Positions 36,325-47,900 of a stretch of 64,000 nt of DNA are shown here, piece after piece; the first letter of the stretch is position 1, and each line of letters opens with the position of its first letter. This DNA is from Chionis minor. Lineage: Eukaryota; Chordata; Aves; Charadriiformes; Chionididae. The notes under the pieces were generated by a model, which was not told the origin of the DNA, searched no databases, and saw only the letters and a program-made list of their open reading frames with translations. A program made the translations under genes and the position numbers. Where the stretch lies: assembly GCA_013398295.1 (NCBI GenBank), contig VZSF01000046.1, forward strand, positions 1,387,430-1,451,429. Direction: 5' to 3'.

Positions 36325-36690
36325 TCAGCACCGCACACTGGAAAAGGACCAGCTCACTTTTCCCATATCTCGTTTCTTAGTGATTCCAGTTGAAACTTGA
36401 AATGTTTCCATCAACAGCCATCTCAACAAGTTTATGATTCTCCAGATAGGCCAAGGAAGTTTGTAGCTCGCTCTGATAAAAAGGTCCGCGAGCACAGACA
36501 AAAATTCTGCATTTGTCGCAGAGGGTTCACAAACAACAAAATTGATTTTTATGCATCTGTGGGGTGAAGTGAGATTCCCGCACAGCCTGATCAGTACCTC
36601 GGCCAACCCTTGGAGTGTTCCTTTAAACAGCTCTCTGAATTTCCCAGACCCGCTGTCTGAAACCAGCACTTCAGTGTGTGACCTTTGCAA
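36325..36690 (-). other. 121-codon open frame of doubtful status
   Basis: A minus-strand frame has an evenly mixed, protein-like composition and is the main long frame in its stretch. I recognise no domain, no convincing splice sites, and no partner exon nearby. The DNA itself has unique, moderately A/T-rich texture. It may be a non-coding element or old gene fragment. Confidence 0.2.
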
Positions 36691-37917
36691 GTTACGGTAG
36701 TATTAGGCACTGGGCCACTCTGATGCAAGTTCTGCGAAACCTCAGACCATTTCTAAACTTCCATATTGATATATTTCCTGGTTCCAGTGGTGCATAAAAG
36801 AAACAAACCCCAGAAAACCCCGCTCTGGATTTTCCCTTGCTCTCTTGTGAGTCTTAAATCCATCATGTTATTCATTAGTAGTGCCCAGTTCTGTTGGGCG
36901 TCCAAGAAGAGCTGCCCACCTTTCACTTGCTGATGCACTCAAAGCCCAGGAGGGAGTAGCTGAAGACAAACTTCACCATACTTCCTTTGCAGGGCTTCCA
37001 TCGCAGTGCCATATTTCTTTTTTTTCTCATTGTCTGTACATGGCCAGGCTTGATCACAATACATTTTGTCCTATTTCAGTTTCCTGAGGTGCTTCTTCAT
37101 CGATTTAATATTGAAGAAGAACAGCTCTTATTCTTCTTCCCGCCCCGTACCTTCGCAGGTATATTGCATCTTTCTGCCTGCACAAAACATACCTGAAGCC
37201 GATGAGCTCACTCAAAGGAAGATTCCTCCTGGCGAGGGATCCTTTGGGGATGTAATCTCTATGTAGAACTTCCTCTCCTTCTTAGGCATGTACCTGATAA
37301 CCACATCTTTCTGCCCTGATGACTCTGAGTGAGCATGAGTAGCCAGCACAAACAGTGATCGTTCTGGTACCCAAAGGTCCCAAAGTCTGAGAAAGCGCAA
37401 ATCCCGCAGTTCTGCTGTGTGCCCACTAATATGTGGGCTCGTGTAATTCAGCCACTGTCTTTTAGGCATTACTGTCACATCTTTAGCCTTATCTCCTTCT
37501 TCCTTTGCACCTCCAGGTCCTTCTCCACAACTTCAGGTCTCAGCTCTCCTGTGGTGCATCTACTTCTGTGGTGCCCCTAGCGGAAGGGGTCCACAGAAGG
37601 GTCCTCCATGTCACATATGTGAAGTTAGGTGTGATGAATGAGAACCTTGCTTGCTACATCCTTACCTTCTTGGCACTAATGACTCCCGAGCCTAAGTAGG
37701 TGGATGAAGAAGCTGCAACAGCCCAGCCTGAAGCTCAGGGAGGGCCAATGCAGCTGCACGTGGCTGACAAAGGAACATGGTAGCAGGAAGAACCACACCA
37801 CTTGTGCAGGGGGGACAGATGGGGATGGAAGTGCTGGGAGAGTCCATGCTGGGGCTGAGGCCAATACGCCTTTTCTACCACCTCCTCTTCCCTACAAGGT
37901 CAGATCTTGCCACAAAT
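36691..37917. other. Unique sequence, no gene called
   Basis: Plus and minus frames of 60-90 codons overlap throughout. A pyrimidine-rich stretch at 37011-37030 carries TTTCTTTTTTTTCTC. No domain recognised. Confidence 0.5.
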
Positions 37918-37938
37918 TTCAACACCACTGGTGTTGAA
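37918..37938. repeat. Perfect 9-bp-arm palindrome
   Basis: TTCAACACC and GGTGTTGAA flank ACT. Total 21 bp with no mismatch. It includes an E-box-like CACNNGGTG arrangement and could be a symmetric binding site. Confidence 0.9.
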
Positions 37939-38563
37939 CAACTTGAGTTCTCTGCAAATGAGGAGGTGGGGAACGGAAAAGCAAACAAGTTTGTTCTTCA
38001 TCCTTTGTACCTCTCTTTGATCTCTTTCCTCAGCTTTCTCCTGAGCCTCACCTTCCTCTGCAGGAATATCTCAGCATGGGCAGTGACACTCCTTGCCCAG
38101 CTTGGGCTATACGTGGTGTGTGAGACGTGCCACAGCCACCACCGGCTTCCTCTGGGCACCAGCTCGTTGCAGCTCAGTGTCAGGTAGGAGCAAATATCCT
38201 TGGGAAACCACGCGGGGTGGAAGGGTGGCAGAGGGAAGTGCTTGAATAGTACAAAAGACAGATGTTGTTTGCACAAGGTGGAGCCTCTAGAGGCCAAGTG
38301 TGCTGTGAGCACTGAGGACGTCTTGTCCTCTCCTGTCCGCCAAACTCCCTAGGGGACACAGCACCTCCTCCTCACTTTGGGGACTCACTTAAACTTTCCC
38401 TGTGTCACGTCTGAGGCCAGCAGCTGCCTTGTTCCCTTCATTCATTCCCTGTTCTGCAGCGTAACACCATTGCTGAAGAGCTTTTCACTTTGGCTATTTT
38501 GGGAGTAAATAGAAAAGTATTAAACGTTTGCTGAAGTTTCTATGTTTTATAAATCTCCCATTT
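37939..38563. other. Unique sequence, no gene called
   Basis: A 136-codon plus frame (37777-38187) and a 104-codon minus frame (37998-38312) overlap. Neither shows a known domain. Confidence 0.5.
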
Positions 38564-38580
38564 AAAAAAAAAAAAAAAAA
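38564..38580 (+). repeat. Poly-A run (17 A)
   Basis: Seventeen A. The preceding sequence lacks a gene-like body, so a processed retrocopy is not supported. Confidence 0.95.
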
Positions 38581-40159
38581 GAAACTGTGAAAACCTTCTC
38601 AGTGGATATGTTTTTGTTAAGAAATTGCCTTTGACCAGTGTCCAAAACAGCAACCCACAAAGAGAACAGTTCAGCATTAGACGTGAGTGAGTACAGAGGG
38701 CTAGGATTAGTGCTGAACGCATGATTTGTGGTTATTGCCCAAGCACACTTACATTGTCTCACAGTTTACCAGGCAACCCCAGATGTCTTTGCTTCTTAAC
38801 TTTTCACAGACAAAACCGGACGAAAAAGATTTAAAATCCTGGATCCCTTTTCAGCTGCGGAAAGCTTCCTTCTCAGGCTCACATTCCACCGAATGTGAGT
38901 GCTCAGATCCCTCCCTGCCTGAAGAAGCAGCGGAGCACCAGCTTCAGGTCCTCCTGTCTTGCTTTGGACGTGTGTCTCCTGGTCTCAGCCGTACGCTGGA
39001 GCGGGCCTGTTCAGTGCACGACTATTGCAACAGGACGTGTTTTCTCCATATGAACCTAAGCTGCAGTAGGAACTGAGCTGGAATTTCTCCCGGAGTTTTC
39101 CCAGCCTGCTTTTGAGCCTTAATTGCTCCCAACAGGCATCGATGCCTTGGAGATATAGTCGTGGGCAACTCTTTGTGCGTTTCGTTGTAAGTATTTTCTC
39201 TCAAAGTGTCTGATATTTGCTGCTTAAGTTGTCTGTTTGTGGTGCTTGGTTGCTTTCATCACACGGTATTTCTGTTCCCTCACTGGAGGAGCAAGCCAGC
39301 CTTTTCAGTAGGACTTCCCAGGCTTTCAAACCTAGAAATAATTGGTTTCCATGAAAGTTTACACCCACAGTTTCAGTGCTGGGAAGGCTCTCGCTAGCAG
39401 GACTCGATCACAGGACCCTTTCCAAACAATGAGGCTGAATGCCAAATAAAACAAACCAAAACCAAACCAAATTCCCTTTATTTTTTGCATCCCTTTCCAG
39501 TTAGGAAAGGTGAGATTTGCTATGACCTATGGGCTTTGCAGCGTGATTCCCGTAGAGTAGGCAGGGAGTCTCTCCCCCCTCCAGCTTCCGCGACTGCTGG
39601 TTCTTCCCTCCTGGCTTTGCCGTTCCCTTCTCCTCCCAAAAATGCCTGTGACACGAATCTCCCCCTTTTCCTCTTGCTCCACCACCCGGCCAGCGCCTTC
39701 CCTCCCCAAAAGGTCAGGCGCTCTGAAGGCAGGTGCCTTGTGAACTTGGAGGGAGCACAGCGGCGCGGGACCGTGACGGACAGGAAGCCTTTTACTCTAA
39801 TTAGTCTTTGCAGAAGTTTGGCATTTCTCCTCGGAGCGGTTTCCCCACTGATGAGGAGCACGTATCCAGCTCTTCCTTCTCACCTCGCACGTCCGAACCT
39901 CCCGCTGTCTCCCGCTGGGCTGCAGGGGCTCAGTCCTGGATCACGTTGTTTGGAGGAAGCAGGCAGGGGATATGTGAGGAGATAAACACTTTTCTGACGC
40001 GGGGAGGGATTTCTTTCAACTCAGCCACATTCGCGACCTGAACCTGGATCATTTTTGCTACCCGGTCCCTTCTCGCCTCCTCCCACCTGGCCCAGACTCG
40101 CCAGGCTTTTGTCTGGTTAATCAGTACAACTCCTTCCAGGGCTTCCTGGGGGCTCTTTG
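38581..40159. other. Unique sequence, GC-rich in its second half
   Basis: 39480-40050 is GC-richer with scattered CpGs and holds a 166-codon plus frame (39485-39985) opposite a 113-codon minus frame. Neither has a recognisable domain. An A/C-rich simple stretch lies at about 39449-39470. Confidence 0.5.
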
Positions 40160-40340
40160 GCTGCCGGGTTATGAAGACCCATGAGTTCATTGTTTAAATT
40201 AAGTTCTTCTATATGGAAACACCACTGGTTTCCCATATGGTCTTGGCAAAGCCACCATCCGCTCCCCACCTAAATTAAATTTCACTAATTGAATTAGTTA
40301 CCATTTTATCAGCTGCCGCTTTGCAGTAGTTTGCGAACCC
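40160..40340. promoter_or_regulatory. Candidate conserved element with P3 homeodomain site
   Basis: CTAATTGAATTAG at 40285-40297 is a palindrome around one central base and contains TAATTGAATTA, the TAATNNNATTA P3 site bound cooperatively by paired-class homeodomain dimers. TAAATTAAATTT precedes it, and CCATATGG-like and GTTTAAATTAAG words occur at 40190-40240. The segment is a sharply A/T-rich island between two GC-rich stretches, as is common for developmental enhancers. Function is inferred. Confidence 0.42.
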
Positions 40341-40479
40341 CCAGGGGCCCAGGCCACGCGCAGTCAAGAGCTTCCCCACCTCACTCTCTCATTTATCATC
40401 GTGACAACGCGCAGCGCTGGGAGAAGCAGGGGGGTGGAGAGTACCCTGCCCTTCCCAAGCATCCCAGCCATCTCTGAGC

Positions 40480-41060
40480 ATCCTAATGATTGACCTCTGT
40501 GAGCAAAGCAGCCCTGCGCTGACCCCGGGCTGCTGAAAGGAAGCATTCTCCCCTTTGTAAGAATCCCCCTGCGACGGCGGCGTGGGCTGGGCTGAATGCA
40601 GGAGTGTCAGAAGGGAAGCCCCGCGCGCGGGCAGCGGCGCCCTGGGACGTCGCAGCTTCCATATGCCAGGGGACTAATAGCAGCAGGCCCGGGCTCAGGG
40701 GACAACGCTGCCCCGCCGGCCGGTGGGTGAGAAAGGGAGAGGGAGCCACGTGGAAAGGGATGGCCTGAAATGGGTCTGCCAGCGTCTGGCAGCGGAGCAT
40801 GAAGCGTGTCACCTGCTCCAGCCCCCGCCTTCCCTCGGCAGGCACCGAGGGCACGGCTATTGTTTTATCCCAGCGGGATGCTGGGGATGTGGCTCCGGAG
40901 CGGGTGGCGGGTGCCCAGCAATGACACAGGTGCTTCTGGCTGCTGGGCTGTGCCCGGCTGGGCTGCTCAGGGCTGCGGCCGTCCGCAGGTGCTGGCCACC
41001 ACTTGGGAAGTGTTGTCTCTCACCTTAGAGCTTTTAGGGGGAACTCGGGGAGGTGGAAAG
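40480..41060. promoter_or_regulatory. GC-rich, CpG-rich patch
   Basis: CpGs cluster here, including CCCCGCGCGCGGGCAGCGGCGCC near 40619 and GCCCCGCCGGCCGG near 40710. Plus and minus frames of over 100 codons are open simultaneously. Its position beside the P3 element suggests a shared regulatory neighbourhood, perhaps a small CpG island. Confidence 0.42.
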
Positions 41061-42805
41061 GCATGTAGAAGCATCTACCCTGTGCTTCCTGACCTGCTGT
41101 CACTGCACCATCGTCTCCTCTCTATGGGAGAGGTGAGGGATGTGCAGAAGCAGCGGGCAGGCTGGGGATGTAACCCTCCGGACTCAAACCACAAAGAAAT
41201 GCTTTCTAGGGACACATCAGCACTGCATAATGCTTCGTGGTGTGGGAATCCCTCTGTGATGGAAACCAGGGATGGTAAGGGCAGCAGGGCTGTGTGGGCT
41301 TAGCAGGCTGAGCTTATCAACCACATCACTTTGTATTTAGACCCCTTGATGAAGGTAGGCACCTTCACCTAATTTAGATGCTGCCAGACCTGAGTTTGCT
41401 TTGCAGAAGAGGCAGAGACCCGCTGGTAGAGGTGATCAAGTTAGGTATCTGCAGGATGCATCTGAATAAGAGCCACTGGCTCCTGTAGCAAAACTTCACT
41501 GCTTCCAAGATAACCTGTCAAAGGGTGACCTGGTTTTCCTCTGTGGACCTGTGATGCACATGGACGTAGACGCCCATGAAAAGAGAGGAGCCAAACTTGA
41601 GAACAAAGCTGCTACTCCAGTGTGGAGCAGGGTCAGCACCCTTTTGCCCACAGTCACCCACTCACTTGCCTTTCTGGGGCACATACTTGCAAACAAAACC
41701 CAAAAAAAATCTGTTAGAAAATGATCAAAGCTGAATGTGCATTTCACTGAAGTCTGGCTTACACACAACATATCGTATGTCCTTGATAAAATGCTGACTC
41801 CTTTCAGAAATCCTGCAAGGGTGTTTGAGAAAGGGCAATCCCAGGAGTACTTGCCAGTCTTTCATGCTCAGCAAGGGGTTGGTGCTTCATTTTTAGTACT
41901 GGTCACCAATATATGCCCCCGACCAATTTTAACATTTCATCATAAATCATTCAAAAAATACACGCAGAGGTCAAAATAACAAACGAGTCAGTGTTCAGAA
42001 CAGATTTCTTGGATAGGAATTGGGATTTCTCTGAGGTGATTACCGGTTTCACCCTTCTGAGTTGTGCTGTAGCTTTTCACATGGCTTTCTGCTAAGACAT
42101 ATCTATTGACTCCTGTTTTTTCCTCTGCAAATAGACTTTAACAAACATTAGGTATTGATTTTCAAAGCAGACCACGACTGCATTAGTGAGGTTATGAGAT
42201 AATAAACAGAAGCTGTGAAAGTGTGTGAAAAGTCCAGCACTCCTCAAAGCACTGCAAAAGTTGAAGGGCTGAAACCTCAGCATGGCCCAGAGGTTTGGAT
42301 CTACCAAAGTGATGGGGATGACAATATGGAAGTGTCCCAGCTGGTGAGGGAGTTGGAGCAGCAACTGCAGCACCAACATGGCATTGGGCCAATGGTGGGA
42401 GCAGGGAGCTGGGGTGGAGGGAACCGGCACCTGGGGTGAGACATGTGGCTGTGGGGTGGCTAAGCAGGGGTGGTTGGGACATGAGGCACTAAGAGGAGAA
42501 GGTGCAGGATGTGTACTCTGGGTGGTACTGGGGTGTTTAACCAGGCTGTCTCGCAAGACACTGTTGTGAGCCAGGGATGGAGATGGCCTGTGTGTCCCTC
42601 ACTTTCACCATCTTCTAGCGGGTGATATGTGGCAGATTTAAATGTGACTGAACCTACATGCAATCTCTGGACACCCCAGATGCATTGTTTTGTGGCTCTT
42701 CTGCACCTCTGCTCTCTGCCCATCCATGCAGAGCTGGTGTTGAGTAATCCCCCAATTGTTTACTTTGCTTTTGGAAGACAATGGAAATTTAATCCAAAGC
42801 TTTAC
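41061..42805. other. Unique sequence, no gene called
   Basis: Mixed DNA. Frames at 42092-42556 (154 codons, minus) and 42215-42439 (plus) overlap. No domain recognised. An A-run of eight lies near 41702. Confidence 0.5.
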
Positions 42806-43069
42806 CTCATTGCTGCTGGGACGATTGTGGGCAGCAGCATTTCCAGCACCGTTCTGGTTCTTCCTCTGTCTGGCTCCTCCTGTACCAAAGGCAGCTGGCT
42901 TCACAGCAGTGTTATTTTTTCCCCAATTTCATTTGAATCCATCGCCTCCAGAACTTCTGTGAAAACTTCATTCACATCTTCTTCTGAATTTGCATCAGCC
43001 AAAGCATTAGTCACTGAAACATCTTCTCTTCCACGGCTAACAAAAGCTCTCCTTTTCCATTGAGGAGCC
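42806..43069 (-). pseudogene. Possible gene remnant or orphan exon, unidentified
   Basis: Read on the minus strand, this stretch gives an acidic peptide including EEDVNEVFTEVLEAMDS, with codons that look like real coding DNA. The frame stops at TGA near 42901. The neighbouring frame, entered through the A-run at 42915-42920, continues with a Gly/Asn/Arg-rich peptide containing GTGGARQRKNQNGAG. A one-base loss in that homopolymer, real or from sequencing, would explain the break. The far end, ATGAG|GTAAAG at 42806/42805, is a good splice-donor match. The AG at its other end has only a weak pyrimidine tract. I cannot name the protein. Chance remains possible, because a 144-codon frame is open on the plus strand too. 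Confidence 0.28.
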
Positions 43070-44428
43070 CTTAGGAGCCAGGGGCTCTGCATGGGATTAC
43101 ATCCCCACTCCATGTGGTCCTGACCGGGGCACCTCCAGGAGGGAGGACAGACTTGCCAGCATCCATCCACTAGCTCCATCTAGTGAGAAGACTACCGCGG
43201 CATCTGTCAGCATGGGGACGTGGGGCCAGGCTCCTCAGCCTTCCCGAGGTCCCTGGCAGGTTGACCTTGGCTTCTCCAGGTCCCCAGGTAGGTTGCTCTG
43301 AAGGATGCGAGGGTAGCTGGAAACCCGTGGGCAAAGAATTGCTGGGGCTGGGGCCACAGCAGGAGTTGGAGAGGACGAGCAGGATAAGGCATGGTGTGCT
43401 GTCCCTATGGGGTCCATGATTTCCCGAGTGAGGAGTGAGCTAGAGTATCTCCTGGTAGACTGGTGGTCTTTCCAGATCTCTTCTCCCAGGATGGTGCCTT
43501 TACGGTGTGGATGCAGAGGGAATTTGGTCTTTGTACTGGGCTTGGACCTGCTTTAAACTGGCAATATCTTCCTGCTTCTTGGTGCCAAGATGCCGTCAGC
43601 GTGAACCACTGCCTGTCAGACGCAGATGCCAACACTAGGAAGCTCATCCTCCCGCTGGACTGGCTGTTGAGAACAGAGAGATGAGTGTGGTGAACCTAAG
43701 TCTGCATCATCCGCATGAGATTGTGCTTTACTGCAAGTCTCTTTAGGTCTACACAGGTTGAACAGTGTTCCGATCCTTTTTATAGCAGGCACAACAGGTC
43801 ACCACACACCACCGCTGTACAGAGTTGCACCATTTCCTGGGAGAAAGAGGTGCCTTTTTGCTTTCCAGAGAAGACACAGTCTTTTGTTTCACACTGCTGG
43901 CACTCAAGGTTCACCTTTTGGCAAGCCACGTCACACCCAACCCCTCCTCTTTCTCTAAGCCTATTAGGAGGAAGCCTCTGAAACCAATTTGTCTTTTCCC
44001 TTGGCTGTTGAACCCTTTGGGTTCAACCATGTCACTCTTCCAATCCTTAGCTGAAGTACATGAATTTTAAGGTGATCTAATAGATCGTAGTAATTTTAAA
44101 TTCTGCAATAGCATGACAAATCTGAAATTAAGATTTGAGATCAGGACTCCTAGCATATTCTTGACTGCTGCTGTTGGACAAGATTGGTGGAAGTAGGGAT
44201 TTATCCGGGATTTCCTTTGTTCACTTTGTAACTCCTCACTTTAGCCAGCGGATTTCTTCAGTGACTGAGATAAAACTTATCTGTATGGTGTTTATTCCTG
44301 CCACATCACTGCCTACTGAACTCATCTCTGTCATAGGAGTGGCATCTTGAAAGATGGTAATCTGGGAAAAACATGGTAATAACTGTAGATTAACTTCTGG
44401 GTATGATGATCTAATGTGACAATTTTGG
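43070..44428. other. Unique sequence, no gene called
   Basis: GC-moderate to 43700, then A/T-richer. Frames of 60-90 codons occur on both strands. None recognised. Confidence 0.55.
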
Positions 44429-44442
44429 AAAAAAAAAAAAAA
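44429..44442 (+). repeat. Poly-A run (14 A)
   Basis: Low-complexity homopolymer with no gene-like body before it. Confidence 0.95.
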
Positions 44443-44941
44443 GGCTATACTTGCCTTGTAGTGTGAAAAAGGGGAAATCAGGGTGCATCAGGAGGGCACA
44501 GAGAGAATGCACTTCTCTGAACTTCAGTGGTGGAAAATAGAATGGCATATTGGGTCATGCTTGGAGTGGTTGAAGGAGGCTGAAAAATTACAGATGGGTC
44601 AGGTAAAAGCTAAAAGAATAAAAAATCTGTGATATGAAAAACTGGCTTTTCAGTTTAGCAAATATTATACTCCTTGAAGAAGGTTAAGAAGTGTTTTTAT
44701 CTTTGCCTATAAAAATCTAGATCAAAAGGAAGTATCTGATATAATTGATTATTTTTTTTTTTCCATTTAGTCAACAAGACTAATACATTCTGCTGGCTGG
44801 AGGTTTAAGAATCTAAAGCTGGAACAGAGGTTATGTTTTTAAGAAAAAGCGTCACAAGCTACTTCATTTGAGCAATCTGGGGAACTGCAGTGTTATTCAT
44901 AGATTACATTCCTTTGCAACAGAAAATAATCATTAATCTTC
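44443..44941. other. A/T-rich sequence, no gene seen
   Basis: Very few open frames. A T-run lies at about 44751-44762. Confidence 0.6.
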
Positions 44942-44960
44942 TTTTTTTTTTTTTTTTTTT
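44942..44960 (+). repeat. Poly-T run (19 T)
   Basis: Homopolymer, which could be the tail of a minus-strand retrocopy, but no recognisable body follows it. Confidence 0.95.
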
Positions 44961-47900
44961 AAGAGCAACATTGTAGTAATTCCTATCTCCCTTCCAAGCA
45001 AAAGCAGATGATTTATGTGTGTTTTGAAAATCATTCTGCACTGGCTGCCTGCAACTACAGAGGATGAGACTGAGTGACTCAAGAGGTCTCTTGCATTTCT
45101 CTATATTTTCTTTCGTCCCCTCTTGAACTAAGGTATTAGGTTGAATCTTTTAGCAGTTTGCACATTAAGCAGTGAAGGGTTTTTCCTGGCGAAGAGGAAG
45201 CCTTGTGCAAAGCTGACCTACGGCAGCTCCTCTCTCCTGTTCCCTCGTGCTTGGAGCGCATACTCGGCACCATGTCACGAGGCAACAGAAAAGAATGGCA
45301 AAAAGTCAGTTTTGTCTAACCAAATAAGGTCTTCCACCAGGAGAAGGAAAAACTGTGGTCTTATTTCCTGTTTCTGTGTCACTCCGGTCCTTCAACCTTG
45401 AAACTTCATTTTTCACTATCACTCACTGGTTTTTATGCTGCAGTGTCTCTCCTGCCTGGCTGCCTGATAGAGATTTGAAGAAATGTGGCACATACCCTCA
45501 CACTAAGAGAAGCATTGCAAGAATGGGAAGATTCCAGGAACAGGAAATGTGGTATTACTCAATAAACATTAAATAATAAACACCGCCTCAAGCCATAGAA
45601 GAAAAAAAAGCGTTCACTGACCTTTTTGGTACAAAATAATTAAGAAAAGGGTGGATGATTTGAAGACGTTTGATGTCCTTCTCCAGTGTGAATACTGGAT
45701 TTATTTACTGGAATGTCTAAGGCTTAGGCTGGAATGAGGGGAAGCAAGAAAGGGGCTTTCCTCTGCACATACTATAAAGGAGAGAAGTCAAGTGTCTTTG
45801 CATTGTGCAACACATGATTTCTGTAACTTTAATCGAAATGTGTGTGTAGGGCAGGGGGTGGGGGTAAGAACTAGATTGTCTTGATAGGATATTGCTTAGA
45901 GAAATTCCTGAAGCTCTTAACAAAAGTATTCACCATGAGGAGGGGGAAGGGTTGGCAATGAAGCCCTTTTTTTCTCAAGAACTCCCATTTGGAACACATT
46001 ACGCTCTTGCAACATGGGATGGATAAACACTGTATTAATGATTAGATGGAAACCAAGAGCTGAATTTGTTTGCATTTGATAAAGCAGTTGTTCCATTGAC
46101 CATATGTCTTTACTCTTGCGAAGAAGTAGCTGTTAAAAGAAAGTGTGTCTCTTTTTGTGAAAATGAAGGGGACTGCAGGAGGAAAGGAGGAACGGTCATT
46201 TGCACTGTACCTAAAACCACTGACATTTTACCTCTGTGCCAGTTTCACTTTCAGAAACCAGCTGTCAAGTTACCAGGCTGAGAGATGATCGTTTCAATCT
46301 GCCAGGTTTCCGGTGATACGTGTGCCAAGCATCACGGGATCATCATGAACTAGGATCAGAAGCAAAAGGAAAAAAAAAATCCCAAACAACCTATACACTT
46401 ACATAAATAGGGTTGATGCGAAGGTACAGAAAAGCACCCAAATTTGCCCTATGTAGGGATTCCAGCATGATCTTTGGGGTCTTTTTCCTAAATCTACCTT
46501 GTAATTTTTAAGACATAGTCCTCAAGCACTCAGGTGCTCTTTCCAGGTTCAAAATGTCACTTGGAAGAACCACATCAAAATCTGAGCTGCCAGCTGGCTG
46601 CCTGGAGAGGCAGCCCACTCCTGTTTGTCCTGGCCAGCTAAGATGGGGAAGGAATCCTCCCAGAGAAACCACTTCCCGGGTAATCCAACTGGGCTTTGGG
46701 AAAGGCATGAACAAATATGTTTCTCAAGATCTTGAGCTTGGGGTTCTCCTACTGAAATTTCTAGGAATTTTTCCTCTTCGACTGAAAACAATGATTCACC
46801 TTTTAGATAGGAAATAATTCATTGGCAGGTTTTGAGCTGGAATTTCTCTCAGACTAGTCTGTCATCAGAAAAAAGTCCAGCACTGGGACGATAGCATTAG
46901 GAATTTTTAAATGCAACCCTCTTTTAATCTTGTAATTTATTATATTTTCCAAAACAAAGCATATGTTCTTTGCTGGTTTTCCCATTGTACTGAAGATGTG
47001 TGGCTTGTACGGAAAATTTGCTTTTTGTCTGGGTGCTAAAGTTTATCCCAGGCATCATAAATAGCCGCAAACACAGTTCTGAGCCCAGTAAATAATCTAA
47101 AGCTCCCGAGGATGAAAAATGCTGCTCTTTGATAAAATTAAATACTTTATGAGCACTGGTAACTTTCCTAGATGATGCTCTGGCAGTGCAGAGCATTTCA
47201 AGCAGCCTGAAGGGCTGAAGAGGGCTCCATTTTGAGTGAGACCAGCTCTCCACCCTTCAGTGTAAGGGCAAGCCTTACGCCTCCCTTATCCAGGAATGGG
47301 AATGACTCAATGTCAAGGAATGACAAGCGATGAAATTTGGGATGTGATAGACTGCAGGATAAAATCCATGTGTGTGGTGATGACTGTTGGATCGAGAACA
47401 AAACAAGACAGGGCAAATGGGGAGGAACATCTACAGACACTCATTGTGCAGGAATCTCAGATGTGAGACTCAAGAGAAGGTTATACATATGGTGTAGTTG
47501 GGAAGGGTGCAAAGTGGAGAACAGAGAACTCTTCAAACTGGAAAGAGAAAGAGAGTAGCTGAGGGAGTTGCTAAGGTCACAATGATTAAGAAATTGCCTT
47601 TGAGCTGCCTGAGCTACAGGGCATTCCCAAGACATCATGCTTCCTAAAGGAGGCATTGCCTTGAGTGAGGGGAGAAGAAATTGGGCATATCTCAAGCAGG
47701 CATATGGAAAGAACAATGGTGAGTAATTTGTCCAGATCTATTTCCAGTGCAAACACAGGAGATGGAGGCAGATCATTTGGACAGGCACCTCAGTCAATGC
47801 AGGAAAAGAGTGGAAAACGGGAGGGTGGGAGAAATTTGGGTACCTCATAGGGACAAGCTAGGTGTCAGCATGTACAGTGCCGATATGCTGGAGCACCGAA

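Noticed and set aside
38520..38580. Poly-A as the tail of a processed retrogene
   Set aside because: No gene-like body precedes the A-run.
39485..39985. 166-codon plus-strand frame
   Set aside because: Lies in a GC-rich patch with an opposing 113-codon frame and shows no domain.
46066..46281. 71-codon frame with several Cys, considered as a defensin- or WAP-like peptide
   Set aside because: Cys spacing lacks the CC pair and intervals of those families, and there is no signal peptide.
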